From Nitrospirota bacterium (GTDB lineage: Bacteria > Nitrospirota > UBA9217): DNA of 64,000 nucleotides. The notes under the pieces are model-generated. The model was not told where the DNA came from. It ran no database searches and saw only the letters and a list, made by a program, of their open reading frames with translations. The DNA is taken from positions 248,001 through 312,000 of the forward strand of contig JALNZF010000002.1 in assembly GCA_023229435.1 (NCBI GenBank), written 5' to 3'. The position numbers and the translations under genes are program-made. Every line of letters begins with the position of its first letter. The first letter of the stretch is position 1. This document shows positions 18,025 to 27,167 of this stretch, piece after piece.

Positions 18025-18372
18025 TTATAAGTCCGTGTATTTTCGATTCGACCCTTTTGCCTTTTCTACTGGATATTTGACAGCGTTCTTCGCGATCTTA
18101 TTCTCTACTTCCTTAAAAAGATCGATCTTATATTCCTCGCTGAGATAGGTGAGAAAGATAAAAATGTCGGCAAGTTCTTCTTTTACGTTCTTGAGTTCTT
18201 CAGGAGAGAGTTTGCGGGACTGATCGGTTGTCTTCCACAGGAAATTTTCCAGCAGCTCCCCCGCTTCAATGGAGAGGGCTTCGGCGAGGTTCTTGGGGTC
18301 GTGGAATTGCGCCCAGTGACGCTCGTTCCGGAATGAGATAATTTTTTTCTGGATAGATTCTAAATCAGCCAT
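18025..18372 (-). CDS. MazG-like nucleotide pyrophosphohydrolase
   Basis: 115 residues from the ATG at 18372 (MADLESIQKKI), which has GGAGG directly upstream. A longer frame to 18630 runs antisense through the GIY-YIG gene and is rejected. The all-alpha NTP-PPase signature is present: EALSIEAGELLENFLW (about 31-46) and EELADIFIFLTYLSEEYKID (about 64-83), with the metal-binding E-x-x-E and E-x-x-D pattern. It probably hydrolyses non-canonical or excess NTPs to NMPs. It lies upstream of the defence promoter on the same strand and is probably a separate housekeeping transcript. Confidence 0.85.
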   Translation of the reverse strand: MADLESIQKKIISFRNERHWAQFHDPKNLAEALSIEAGELLENFLWKTTDQSRKLSPEELKNVKEELADIFIFLTYLSEEYKIDLFKEVENKIAKNAVKYPVEKAKGSNRKYTDL

Positions 18373-18447
18373 GCCCCTCCTTAACAACGCCACAACTGTT
18401 TGAAAATCTACTACAAGTGGCTGCAAAAGTCCAGAAGAGAGATGGGG

Positions 18448-18476
18448 TTGACAATACCCGTAAATAGGCTTGATAA
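18448..18476 (+). promoter_or_regulatory. predicted sigma-70 promoter for the GIY-YIG/aminotransferase gene
   Basis: TTGACA at 18448-18453, a 17-base spacer and TGATAA at 18471-18476. The next plus-strand start codon is ATG 18508, about 25 bases after the predicted transcription start. No other plus-strand gene lies nearby. Confidence 0.5.
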
Positions 18477-18507
18477 AGGCCCCTGTCTCGGATACAATCG
18501 TGGTTGA

Positions 18508-19926
18508 ATGGGTGCCGCGAAGAAAAGAAAAAAGAAAGCTGCTGCCTGGTTGCTCTACGTTCTGAAATGCAGGGACAATACGCTGTATACCGGCATTACC
18601 ACCGATCTGCAGAGACGCGTCCAACAGCACAATGACGGCACGGCCTCACGCTACACCCGCAGCCGTCTTCCGGTGAAGCTCCTGTTCAGCGAGCCTTGCC
18701 GCAATCGCTCGCAGGCCCTTAAAAAGGAATACGCCATGAAGCAATTATCAAGGAAAGGAAAGAAAAGAAAGCGTACATCAGGAACAATGGATAATAAATT
18801 CTTCGAGGCATACCGGCACGAATTTCCCGTTACTGGGAAATACCTTTACCTCGACCATGCAGGCGTGGCGCCGATGTCGCTCCGGGTCAGGACAGCGGTC
18901 GAAAAATTTCTTGCCGAGGCGACCGAAGGCGGGTCCTTTCATTATCCTGCGTGGGCACAACAGGTCATGGAGATAAGACAGGCGTGTGCACGGCTCGTCA
19001 ACGCGGGGCCGGACGAGATCGCCTTTGTAAAAAATACGTCTCATGGGCTGTCGATCGTTGCCCAGGGGCTCGACTGGCGGCCGGGAGACAATGTCCTTAT
19101 CTATGAAAAAGAGTTCCCTGCCAATATCTATCCCTGGTTGAATCTGAGGAGTAACGGTGTCGAAGTCCGCATCATTCCTTCACAGGACGGCCGCATCGAC
19201 ATGATTGACATCGAGCGGTTGATGGATACACGAACACGCCTTCTTGCCATGAGCTCTGTTCAATTCTCGAACGGCTTCAGGATCGATCTAAAAAAAGTCG
19301 GCGCCCTGTGTCGGGAGAAACAGATTCACTTCTGTGTTGATGCGATCCAGAGCCTGGGCATCATCCCGATGGATGTGAAGGACTGTCATATCGACTTTCT
19401 CTCGGCAGATGCGCACAAATGGCTCCTCGGTCCTGAGGGCATCGGGATATTCTATTGCAGAAAAGAGCTGGCCGGGCAGCTCTCCCCTCCCCTCATCGGG
19501 TGGAAAAGTGTCCAAAACGAATTCGAATTCGATCGCCCCGAATTATTGCTGAAAACCAATGCCCTGCGATTCGAGGAAGGCTCGATGAACCTTATGGGCA
19601 TTGTCGGGCTTGGCGCGGCGCTTGATCTCCTGTTCGAGGTCGGGATCGAACATATCGAAAAGCGCGTGCTCGACCTCGGTGATCTGATCATGCAGGAAGC
19701 GATGAAAAGAAGCTATCGTGTCCTGACCCCGAATGCGCGGCACGAGCGCGGTGGGAACATTACGTTTTCGGGTGATTTTGATCCTGCCAAAATGCGGGAT
19801 GCGCTGCGGGGAAAAAAGATCATGGTCAATGCCCGCGGCGGCGGTATCCGCGTGTCGCCGCATTTTTATAATACCGGGGAGGAGATTGCAGGATTATTCA
19901 ATGCTGTTGAACGGTTGGCACGATAA
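18508..19926 (+). CDS. GIY-YIG domain fused to class V aminotransferase
   Basis: A single uninterrupted frame of 472 residues. Residues 14-85 are a UPF0213-type GIY-YIG domain: LLYVLKC, YTGITTDLQRRVQQHN and the catalytic-type Glu in KKEYAMKQL. After a basic linker, residues 94-472 form a complete PLP-dependent class V aminotransferase (cysteine desulfurase/isopenicillin-N-epimerase-like): TSHGLSIVAQGL, DAIQSLG, and the PLP lysine in SADAHKWLLGPEG. The two domains are normally separate proteins. Internal ATG 18787 (MDNKFFE) with AGGA three bases upstream could start the aminotransferase alone. Either this is a true fusion, or a stop codon between two genes was lost. Substrate unknown. Confidence 0.75.
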   Translation: MGAAKKRKKKAAAWLLYVLKCRDNTLYTGITTDLQRRVQQHNDGTASRYTRSRLPVKLLFSEPCRNRSQALKKEYAMKQLSRKGKKRKRTSGTMDNKFFEAYRHEFPVTGKYLYLDHAGVAPMSLRVRTAVEKFLAEATEGGSFHYPAWAQQVMEIRQACARLVNAGPDEIAFVKNTSHGLSIVAQGLDWRPGDNVLIYEKEFPANIYPWLNLRSNGVEVRIIPSQDGRIDMIDIERLMDTRTRLLAMSSVQFSNGFRIDLKKVGALCREKQIHFCVDAIQSLGIIPMDVKDCHIDFLSADAHKWLLGPEGIGIFYCRKELAGQLSPPLIGWKSVQNEFEFDRPELLLKTNALRFEEGSMNLMGIVGLGAALDLLFEVGIEHIEKRVLDLGDLIMQEAMKRSYRVLTPNARHERGGNITFSGDFDPAKMRDALRGKKIMVNARGGGIRVSPHFYNTGEEIAGLFNAVERLAR

Positions 19927-19977
19927 CGGTTTATTCATGGTACAGGCAAAAAGATGAACATGAAAAAGATATCTCTA

Positions 19978-20060
19978 TCACACAAAGACACAGAGACACA
20001 AAGAAAGACGGATTGAAAATAAAATTTTTCCCTTTGTGGCTTCGTGGCTTTGTGTGAGAC
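19978..20060. repeat. intergenic inverted repeat (CACAAAG/CTTTGTG family)
   Basis: The left arm TCACACAAAGACACAGAGAC and the right arm GGCTTCGTGGCTTTGTGTGA are mutually inverted with mismatches. Relatives lie at 23435-23523 and 58573-58658, and a weaker one at 37600-37737. It separates the aminotransferase and pgi 3' ends. It may act as a bidirectional hairpin, but there is no clear T-run. Confidence 0.65.
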
Positions 20061-20092
20061 TAGACGTATGACGAATGTTTCAAAGAAACCGT

Positions 20093-21691
20093 TCAATTAT
20101 TTGACAACGCCTCATACCTTGACTCAAAAACGGTCTTCCCCGCATCCTTCTTAACCCCATGATCCGCGTTTGCGCTCGCGTGTTCGAGGATCTTGAAAAC
20201 CGACTCCGCGTTCTCTGCTGCTCCGATGGCTCCAGCAACTTCTTCCGCTGTATACGATTTTCCGACATTGTTTCGGAGATGGGCAAACACCTCGCCTTGA
20301 AGCTTGATGACCGCCTCGGCCATCTTTTTCCCCGCCTCGACCCCGGGCTGGTGGTACGCATTGATGTTCACCAGCGTGGCGTAGAACCCGACCGCCCGTT
20401 CATACAGCGCAATAAGCGCGCCGATGGATCGCTCATCGAGCTTGTCGATCGAGATGGTGATCGACTCGCGCTTGTTCTCGTACAGGGCGCTCCTCGTTCC
20501 GTGCAGAAAAGCGCTCAGATAGTCCCCGCTCGTGATGCCGGGTTCAACCTCAAGGGAAGCCCCATCCCGGTCATGGAGCACTTCGATAAAGGTGGCGAAA
20601 AAATTGTTTACTCCATCCCGGAGCTGCTGTACATAGGCATGCTGGTCCGTGGCGCCTTTATTACCGTAGACCGTGATCCCCTGGTTAACGACCTTGTTGT
20701 TCAGGTCCTTTTCCTTGCCCAGTGACTCCATAATAAGCTGCTGGAGATATTTTGGAAAGAGCATCAACCGGTCCCTATAGGGGAGGATCACCATGTCCTT
20801 CTGTCCCCTGCCGCCTGTTGCATGATACCAGGCAAGAGCCAGGAGCGCCGCCGGGTTAGAGCGGGTGTCTTTTTCTCGAGTGAGCCCGTCACAGAGCGCA
20901 GCGCCTTTTAATAATCCTTCAGTATTAATTCCTTGCAATGCAGCCGGCAAAATACCAACTGCCGAAAATAGCGAAGTTCTCCCACCAACCCAGTCACACA
21001 TTGGAAATCTGGCTATCCAGCAATCTTTTTTGGCAGTTTCATCAAGCTTGCTCCCCACTCCAGTTACTGCAACAGCTTGCCGCTCAAAGGAGAGTTTGGC
21101 TTTGCGATAGGCTGCGGCAACCTCGATCATTCCATTCCTGGTCTCAATGGTTCTACCGCTTTTAGAGATCACCACGGTAAGCGTATCCGCCAGATCGTTC
21201 CCGATCTCGGCGAGCACCCGGCTGATCCCTTCCGGGTCCGTATTGTCCAGAAAGTGCGGTTTCATTTTATCCGCAGTCGTGCCGAGCGCGTCAGCAATAA
21301 ACTGCGGTCCCAGTGCGGAACCTCCGATGCCGATGCAAAGGACATGCGTGAACCGGGCACGCTTTCGGGGAAAGATCTTTCCCGTGTGCACGGTGAACGT
21401 GAAATCCTTTATCGCCTTGATGGTGTCCTCGATCTCTTTTCTGATCTCCGGCGATGGAGCGAGCCCCGGCGCCCTAAGCCAGTAGTGACCGACCATGCGG
21501 TTTTCGTCGGGGTTGGCGATCGCCCCTGCTTCGAGGGCATCCATGGCCGCGTACGCCCTCTGGATATCAGGCTCCATGCGTGCGAGATAATCATCAGCGA
21601 AGTTTATCCTGCTGATGTCGAGCGTCATGCCGATCGAGGGACATTCGCAGAGATGTTTTTTGTACCGTTCCCAGAGTAACTTGCTGTTCAT
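20093..21691 (-). CDS. pgi: glucose-6-phosphate isomerase
   Basis: 532 residues. Interconverts glucose-6-phosphate and fructose-6-phosphate in glycolysis and gluconeogenesis. Two SIS-type folds are visible: [19 protein letters not shown] (about 119-137) and the phosphate loop [13 protein letters not shown] (about 170-182). The later block [18 protein letters not shown] (about 345-362) is a hallmark of this family and contains the catalytic-region His. The start ATG 21691 has GAGGTG eight bases upstream. The length is close to that of bacterial Pgi (about 530-550). The gene stands alone, convergent with the aminotransferase gene. Confidence 0.92.
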   Translation of the reverse strand: MNSKLLWERYKKHLCECPSIGMTLDISRINFADDYLARMEPDIQRAYAAMDALEAGAIANPDENRMVGHYWLRAPGLAPSPEIRKEIEDTIKAIKDFTFTVHTGKIFPRKRARFTHVLCIGIGGSALGPQFIADALGTTADKMKPHFLDNTDPEGISRVLAEIGNDLADTLTVVISKSGRTIETRNGMIEVAAAYRKAKLSFERQAVAVTGVGSKLDETAKKDCWIARFPMCDWVGGRTSLFSAVGILPAALQGINTEGLLKGAALCDGLTREKDTRSNPAALLALAWYHATGGRGQKDMVILPYRDRLMLFPKYLQQLIMESLGKEKDLNNKVVNQGITVYGNKGATDQHAYVQQLRDGVNNFFATFIEVLHDRDGASLEVEPGITSGDYLSAFLHGTRSALYENKRESITISIDKLDERSIGALIALYERAVGFYATLVNINAYHQPGVEAGKKMAEAVIKLQGEVFAHLRNNVGKSYTAEEVAGAIGAAENAESVFKILEHASANADHGVKKDAGKTVFESRYEALSNN

Positions 21692-21784
21692 CTTTTTTCA
21701 CCTCAGAGGGCGCAGAGAAAGCGGTCTCTCAAACTTCCTGTTGGAGAAGCTACTGCAAACGAAATAATCAATTTTTCATCTCGG

Positions 21785-21885
21785 CAGGACCCTCCCCTCA
21801 CCCCCAGCCCTCTCCCCGATGGGGCGAGGGAGTTTATATTTCCTCTCCCATCAGGGGAGAGGATTAAGGTGAGGGGCAACTCTGT
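21785..21885. repeat. C/G-rich palindromic repeat
   Basis: CCTCCCCTCACCCCCAGCCC at the left and AAGGTGAGGGGCAA at the right form the outer arms. CTCTCCCC-GAT-GGGGCGAG and CCTCTCCCATCAGGGGAGAGG are inner hairpins. It has the same general architecture as the repeat at 60815-60938. It fills most of the 347-bp spacer between pgi and mnmE. The rest of that spacer (21886-22038) shows nothing recognisable apart from AT-rich sequence. Confidence 0.7.
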
Positions 21886-22038
21886 ATGTACCGCATTTTA
21901 TCATAAAAAATATTCCGATTGTACACTATTTGTAATTATCAAAGCTATATCACTGCTACCCGTGCCGTCATGAAGCTCGACGTTCCCATTCCAATAATTT
22001 CTTTTTCGCCCCTCCCCTGTTTATGGTAATATACCGCT

Positions 22039-23409
22039 ATGCCTGAACAGGACACCATATGCGCCGTCTCAACACCGCCAGGCGCCGGCGGCATCGGCAT
22101 TATCCGGATCAGCGGCAGGACGGCGATCGGGATCGCAACTACAATCTTCAAGCCCCGCAGGGACAAACATCTTATCGCCGCGAATTCGCATTCGATTCAC
22201 TACGGACATGTTGTTGATCCCGCCACTGGCGAGACCGTGGATGAAGCGCTATGTAGCGTGATGCGCGCGCCGTCAACGTACACGAGGGAAGACGTGATCG
22301 AGATACACTGTCACGGCGGCATGATGCCGCTCTGGCGAACACTGGGGCTGCTTATATCGGCAGGTGCGAGACAGGCGGAACCGGGCGAGTTCACGAAACG
22401 GGCTTTTTTGAACGGCAGGATCGACCTTGCCCAGGCCGAGGCTGTCATGGACATCATCATGGCCAAGACCGATCTCGCTCTCCGTGCGGCAAATGAACAA
22501 CTGCTCGGCGGCCTTTCAGGAGAGATCGCCATACTCCGCGACCGGCTGCTGTCACTCATTGCCGCAATAGAGGCGGGGATCGATTTTCCCGAGGAGGACC
22601 TTGAGACCGGGACTGGTCAGCCGCTCGCGGACGAAACAGACCGCTTGCTCGCCATGGTCGACTCACTGCTCTCGGGTTACGCCCAGGGAAGGATACTGCG
22701 CGACGGTTTCGCGACCGCTATCGTGGGCAAGCCGAACGTCGGCAAGTCTTCGCTCTTGAACGCGCTCTTGAAACAGAACCGGGCGATCGTGACCGAGGTC
22801 CCGGGAACGACCCGGGACGTGATCGAAGAATATCTGAACATCGCGGGCGTACCGCTCAAGATCCTGGACACCGCCGGCATCCGGCATTCCCATGACATCG
22901 TGGAGCAGGAGGGCGTGCGACGGAGCCTCGGAGCCATCGGGTCCGCCGATATCGTGCTTTTCGTTCTCGACGGCTCCCAACCATTCACTGCCGAGGACCG
23001 GCGTGTGATGGACGAAGTAAAGGGCAAGCACGTGATCGCGATCATCAACAAATCGGACCTGCCGAGAAAGCTCGAGCAGCTGAGAGAACCGGAGGCGCAG
23101 GTTTCGGTATCTTGCCGCACCGGCGAGGGGCTTGATGACCTGAAGCGCACGATAGCAGGCCTGGTCAAGCAGGGGACGATCAGCTCGCGGGAACATGTCT
23201 GGGCAGTGAACCAGCGGCACAAAACAGCGCTTGAACAGACGAAAGAAAGCCTGCAACGAGCGCTTGAATCGATAACGTCCGGACTCTCGCCGGAGTTCAT
23301 TTCCCTGGACCTCCGGGGCGCGCTCGACAGCCTGGGGCTGATCACCGGAGCGACCTATACGGAAGACATCCTTGAACGGATATTTAATGACTTCTGTATC
23401 GGGAAGTGA
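22039..23409 (+). CDS. mnmE: tRNA modification GTPase MnmE
   Basis: 456 residues. With MnmG it installs the 5-carboxymethylaminomethyl group on U34 of tRNAs. The N-terminal formyl-THF-binding domain begins TICAVSTPPGAGGIGIIRISG. The central Ras-like G domain has G1 GKPNVGKSSLLN (about 230), G3 DTAG (about 277) and G4 NKSD (about 340). The C-terminal catalytic motif is FCIGK, with the essential cysteine four residues from the end. mnmG follows 184 bp downstream on the same strand, separated by a repeat. Confidence 0.96.
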   Translation: MPEQDTICAVSTPPGAGGIGIIRISGRTAIGIATTIFKPRRDKHLIAANSHSIHYGHVVDPATGETVDEALCSVMRAPSTYTREDVIEIHCHGGMMPLWRTLGLLISAGARQAEPGEFTKRAFLNGRIDLAQAEAVMDIIMAKTDLALRAANEQLLGGLSGEIAILRDRLLSLIAAIEAGIDFPEEDLETGTGQPLADETDRLLAMVDSLLSGYAQGRILRDGFATAIVGKPNVGKSSLLNALLKQNRAIVTEVPGTTRDVIEEYLNIAGVPLKILDTAGIRHSHDIVEQEGVRRSLGAIGSADIVLFVLDGSQPFTAEDRRVMDEVKGKHVIAIINKSDLPRKLEQLREPEAQVSVSCRTGEGLDDLKRTIAGLVKQGTISSREHVWAVNQRHKTALEQTKESLQRALESITSGLSPEFISLDLRGALDSLGLITGATYTEDILERIFNDFCIGK

Positions 23410-23434
23410 ACATGACGACTTCGTAAAGTCATAT

Positions 23435-23523
23435 TCTCACACGGAGGCACGAAGACACGAAGTAAGTAAGGCCGTTGATTCATAAAAGAGATTTCTTTGT
23501 GGCTTCGTGGCTTAGTGTGAGAC
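23435..23523. repeat. intergenic inverted repeat between mnmE and mnmG
   Basis: TCTCACACGGAGGCACGAAG and CTTCGTGGCTTAGTGTGAGA are inverted arms. The same family occurs at 19978-20060 and 58573-58658. Outside it, GACGACTTCGTAAAGTCA and TACGACTTTGTCAAACC look like remnants of a further repeat, so the element may itself be nested. Confidence 0.65.
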
Positions 23524-23593
23524 ACGATTTACGACTTTGTCAAACCTGACTCAAACGTCGGTGTCTCCGTTGCTAATATTCAGGAGATGATTG

Positions 23594-25471
23594 ATGTCTT
23601 TAGATAATAAATACGATATCATCGTGATCGGCGCGGGCCATGCCGGGTGCGAGGCCGCATTGGCCTCGGCGCGCATGGGCTGCTCCACGCTCATGCTCAC
23701 CATGAACCTTGACAGCATCGCGCTCATGCCCTGCAACCCGGCTATCGGCGGCCTGGCAAAGGGTCATCTCGTAAAGGAGATCGATGCGCTTGGCGGCGAG
23801 ATGGCGAAGATCATCGACCGGACCGGGATCCAGTTCCGCGTCCTGAACCGGAGCAAAGGACCGGCTGTCCACGGCACGCGCGCACAGGCCGACAAGCAGC
23901 GGTACCGGCTCGCTATGAAGGAAACCATTGAGAAGCAGCCGGGCCTGGATGTGAAGCAGGGGACTGTCGAGAAGTTCCTTGTTGAGGACAATACGATCCT
24001 GGGGGTCGAAACGAGCATCGGCGTGCAGTATCTGGCATCGGCAGTGATCGTGACAACCGGTACTTTTTTAAAGGGACTCATTCACATCGGCATGGTGCAT
24101 TATCCTTCGGGCAGGGCAGGGGAGTTCCCGTCAATCGGACTATCGGACAGCTTGAGGGAACTCGGCTTCGAGATCGGCCGGCTCAAGACCGGTACGCCCG
24201 CGCGGCTGAACGGGAGAACGATCGATTTTTCAGTCATGAAAATGCAGACCGGCGATGATCCGGCCCCATTCTTCTCTTTTACAGAAAATAGCCATCCCCT
24301 CCCACAAATACCCTGCTTTCTCACATATACAAACGCACAAACCCATGAAATCATACTTAATAACCTAGACCGCTCCCCACTTTATACTGGTCAGATAAAG
24401 GGCATAGGGCCGCGCTACTGCCCCTCCATTGAGGACAAGGTAAAAAGATTTTCCGAGCGCGAACGGCATCAGGTCTTCCTTGAGCCCGAGGGGCTCGATA
24501 CCGAGGAATATTATGCCAATGGCGTGTCCACAAGCCTGCCGTACGATGTTCAGGTCCGGATGTACCGTTCCATTGCAGGACTCGCGAAGGTCGAGATCAT
24601 GCGGCCTGCCTATGCCATCGAGTACGACTTTGCGCCGCCGACCCAGGTCCGGCATACACTCGAAACGAAAAAGGTGAGCGGGCTCTACTTCGCCGGCCAG
24701 ATCAATGGAACATCGGGATACGAGGAAGCCGCTGCCCAGGGACTGATGGCCGGTATCAACGCCGCGCTCAAGATCCGGAAGCAGCCACCCCTTATCCTCA
24801 CGCGCGCCGAGGCGTACATCGGTGTGTTGATCGATGACCTCGTGACCCGCGGGACGAACGAGCCCTACCGCATGTTCACTTCCCGAGCAGAATATCGACT
24901 CATCCTCCGCGAGGACAACGCGGATTTGCGGCTCCGGGACAAGGGGCGTGAACTTGGGCTCGTGTCAGAGGATGTTTACAAACTATTCCTTGAGAAAAAG
25001 AAAAGTATCGAGCAAGAAACAGCACGGCTCAAGAAAACCTGGGTCAAGCCCACACCTGAGGTCAATGCCGTGCTCGCACAACAGGGCTCTACTGAACTTC
25101 CGGGAGAAGTACCGCTCGATCAGCTCATCAAGCGGCCGGAGCTGGGATACGGGGATATTGCAAAGATCAACCCGCCTGAAACACCGCTTGAAAGAACAGC
25201 GGCTGAACAGGTGGAAATCCATCTGAAATATGAAGGATATATCCAGCGTCAGCTCCAGCAGGTGGAGCGCTTTGCATCACTGGAACAGAAAACCATCCCC
25301 GCGGACATGGACTACGACGCGGTGACCGGCCTCGGCAGCGAGGTGAAGCAAAAGCTCAAGCAGGTTCAGCCGGTCTCGCTCGGCCAGGCATCGCGCATCT
25401 CCGGCGTGACTCCGGCTGCGATGTCCCTTCTTATAGTGGCGATCGAAAAAAGGAAGAGGGGACGAGCATAG
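23594..25471 (+). CDS. mnmG: tRNA uridine modification FAD protein MnmG
   Basis: 625 residues from ATG 23594, which has AGGAG at 23582-23586. It is the FAD-dependent partner of MnmE in cmnm5U34 synthesis. The Rossmann motif IIVIGAGHAGCEAALASARMG is near residue 8, given here only by name and position beyond GAGHAGCEAA. Further family blocks are MPCNPAIGGLAKGH (about 43-56), the NAD/FAD region TGTFLKGLIHIG (about 156), FAGQINGTSGYEEAAAQG (about 368-385) and the C-terminal tRNA-binding helical domain. No rsmG (gidB) follows; a Fic gene does. Confidence 0.96.
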   Translation: MSLDNKYDIIVIGAGHAGCEAALASARMGCSTLMLTMNLDSIALMPCNPAIGGLAKGHLVKEIDALGGEMAKIIDRTGIQFRVLNRSKGPAVHGTRAQADKQRYRLAMKETIEKQPGLDVKQGTVEKFLVEDNTILGVETSIGVQYLASAVIVTTGTFLKGLIHIGMVHYPSGRAGEFPSIGLSDSLRELGFEIGRLKTGTPARLNGRTIDFSVMKMQTGDDPAPFFSFTENSHPLPQIPCFLTYTNAQTHEIILNNLDRSPLYTGQIKGIGPRYCPSIEDKVKRFSERERHQVFLEPEGLDTEEYYANGVSTSLPYDVQVRMYRSIAGLAKVEIMRPAYAIEYDFAPPTQVRHTLETKKVSGLYFAGQINGTSGYEEAAAQGLMAGINAALKIRKQPPLILTRAEAYIGVLIDDLVTRGTNEPYRMFTSRAEYRLILREDNADLRLRDKGRELGLVSEDVYKLFLEKKKSIEQETARLKKTWVKPTPEVNAVLAQQGSTELPGEVPLDQLIKRPELGYGDIAKINPPETPLERTAAEQVEIHLKYEGYIQRQLQQVERFASLEQKTIPADMDYDAVTGLGSEVKQKLKQVQPVSLGQASRISGVTPAAMSLLIVAIEKRKRGRA

Positions 25472-25622
25472 TTTTGGAGTCTTCTGCTTCGCTTTGGATA
25501 AGCCAATTAGACGTATTTAACGATAAATTCATCTAATAAATTATTGGACAAAAGTATTGACAATATTAGTGCTATAATGTAGATTATCAGTATAAATTCA
25601 TATAGTTTAACATAATAAAACT

Positions 25623-26828
25623 GTGACAAAAATGAAGACATTCGAAAAGACACACCCGTGGATAAGTTTTGAGCTTGATCTAAGGAAATTTGATCATAAG
25701 CTTTGGATGGCGCTCGGAGAGACCGCGTCCAAGTGTGAGCACATAGCGGGCGTGCCCTTACAGCCGGATACTGCGGAAAAACTACATCTGTTGTATCTTG
25801 CAAAAGGCGTCAGGGCAACTACTGCCATTGAAGGAAACACCCTTTCCGAAGAGGAAGTTATTGAGCGTATAGAGGGAAATCTTCCCCTGCCGCCTTCGCG
25901 TGAGTACCTTGGAAAAGAGATAGATAATATCCTCAAGGGCTGTAATGAGATTAAGGAAAAATTAATGAAAGGGGAAGCGGGCGGTTTAAGCGTCGCAGAG
26001 ATCGTGGCATTCAACAAAACGGTACTGAATGAATTGGAACTCGACAAGGACGTTGTGCCCGGAGTAATCAGAAAACACTCGGTTGGCGTGGCGGGATACA
26101 GGGGGGCGCCTGCCGAGGATTGCGAGTATCTTCTCCAGCATATGTGCGAATGGCTGAATAGGCCGGAGTTTAACCCGCAAGAACAAGTCATTATTTTTGG
26201 CGTAATACGGGCCATTGTCGCCCATCTTTATATTGCATGGATACATCCTTTTGGAGACGGCAACGGCCGCACTGCCAGACTGCTCGAGTTCAAAATACTC
26301 CTATTGTCCGGCATCCCGACCCCTGCCGCGCACCTTCTGAGCAATCACTATAATCTTACGAGGACCGAATACTACCGGCAGCTCGACTATGCGAGCAAAT
26401 CAAAAGGGGACATCATTCCATTCATACAGTATGCGGTGGAAGGTTTTGTGGACGGTCTGCGGTCGCAGCTTAGGGTCGTACAGCAGCAGCAATTATTAGT
26501 TGCCTGGCGCGATTATGTGTATTCACATTTCAGAGATAAGACCGGAAAGATAAACGACCGTATGAGAAAACTCGTGTTGGATCTTTCACAGCTGAGTGAA
26601 CCTGTTGCCCTCGCCAAACTCAATGAAGTCAGTCCCCGCATAGCAGCGTTATACGCGACGAAAACCCCAAGAACCGTTCGCCGTGACGTCGAGGAATTGT
26701 TGCGTGTCAACTTGATCCGGCAACAGGGGAATGGTTATATTGCAAATAAAGAAATTATGCTGTCCTTCCTGCCGGAGCGGAACAGAAGGGAAAGAGTAGA
26801 GGGAAAAGAGAGCGGCTTGAAGAAATGA
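25623..26828 (+). CDS. Fic-family AMP-transferase-like protein
   Basis: 401 residues from GTG 25623 (ATG 25632 is an alternative). The catalytic Fic loop HPFGDGNGRTAR is intact at residues 208-219, as needed for AMP transfer from ATP to a target Tyr/Ser/Thr. An inhibitory alpha-helix motif TTAIEGN (66-72) lies in the N-terminal region, as in self-inhibited class II Fic proteins, so a separate antitoxin is not needed. The C-terminal part (about 330-390) looks like a winged helix (TPRTVRRDVEELLRVNLI). It is alone, with a 150-bp AT-rich upstream spacer. Targets unknown. Confidence 0.88.
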   Translation: MTKMKTFEKTHPWISFELDLRKFDHKLWMALGETASKCEHIAGVPLQPDTAEKLHLLYLAKGVRATTAIEGNTLSEEEVIERIEGNLPLPPSREYLGKEIDNILKGCNEIKEKLMKGEAGGLSVAEIVAFNKTVLNELELDKDVVPGVIRKHSVGVAGYRGAPAEDCEYLLQHMCEWLNRPEFNPQEQVIIFGVIRAIVAHLYIAWIHPFGDGNGRTARLLEFKILLLSGIPTPAAHLLSNHYNLTRTEYYRQLDYASKSKGDIIPFIQYAVEGFVDGLRSQLRVVQQQQLLVAWRDYVYSHFRDKTGKINDRMRKLVLDLSQLSEPVALAKLNEVSPRIAALYATKTPRTVRRDVEELLRVNLIRQQGNGYIANKEIMLSFLPERNRRERVEGKESGLKK

Positions 26829-26916
26829 TGTCGGCATCCATCCCTCAATTTTCGCGAGGCTGCTGCATTACGAGGAAGCATTGCCCAAAGGAAAGAAGCT
26901 GTTGGATCGAATCTCA

Positions 26917-27049
26917 CCAGACTGTTGAATAAGTCAATGAGTACCAATAATGTCATTCTGAGCGCAGCGAAGAATCTTGTTTTTTCGAATAGTTGAGATC
27001 CTTCACTTCGTTCAGGATGACGATATAGGAGCGTTTTTCAACAGCCTGT
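26917..27049. mobile_element. MITE-like element, copy A (133 bp)
   Basis: The terminal arms CCAGACTGTTGAATAA and (inverted) ACAGGCTGTTGAAAAA match the ends of the copies at 31438-31569 and 61007-61138. The interior differs: it carries the arms TCATTCTGAGCGCAGCGAAG and CTTCACTTCGTTCAGGATGA. The dinucleotide CA directly flanks both ends (26915-26916 and 27050-27051), consistent with a 2-bp target duplication. No coding capacity. It fills most of the 339-bp Fic to MNT spacer. Confidence 0.7.
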
Positions 27050-27124
27050 CACGTATCGACGAGTACCTGTGCGCGTTGCAGTCCTGCTCGCTGCCATCCA
27101 TGAACAATCAACGGAAAAACCATG

Positions 27125-27165
27125 ATGGATACTTGACTTATTCTTATGGATAGTATAGTATCCAT
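27125..27165 (+). promoter_or_regulatory. promoter/operator of the MNT-HEPN module
   Basis: TTGACT (27133-27138) and TATAGT (27154-27159) are spaced by 15 bases, short but usable. The perfect inverted repeat ATGGATA / TATCCAT (27146-27152 and 27159-27165) covers the -10 element, and a third half-site ATGGATA lies at 27125-27131. The repeat ends two bases before the start codon at 27168. The transcript would therefore have almost no leader, and repressor binding would block both initiation and the start region. Confidence 0.6.
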
Positions 27166-27167
27166 AC

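Noticed and set aside
18373..18630. N-terminal extension of the MazG-like protein
   Set aside because: It is antisense to the GIY-YIG domain. ATG 18372 has an excellent GGAGG site and matches the family start.
25557..25578. TTGACA and TATAAT upstream of the Fic gene as one promoter
   Set aside because: The spacing is only 10 bases. They may belong to different weak promoters, but no pair with 16-18 bases is convincing.
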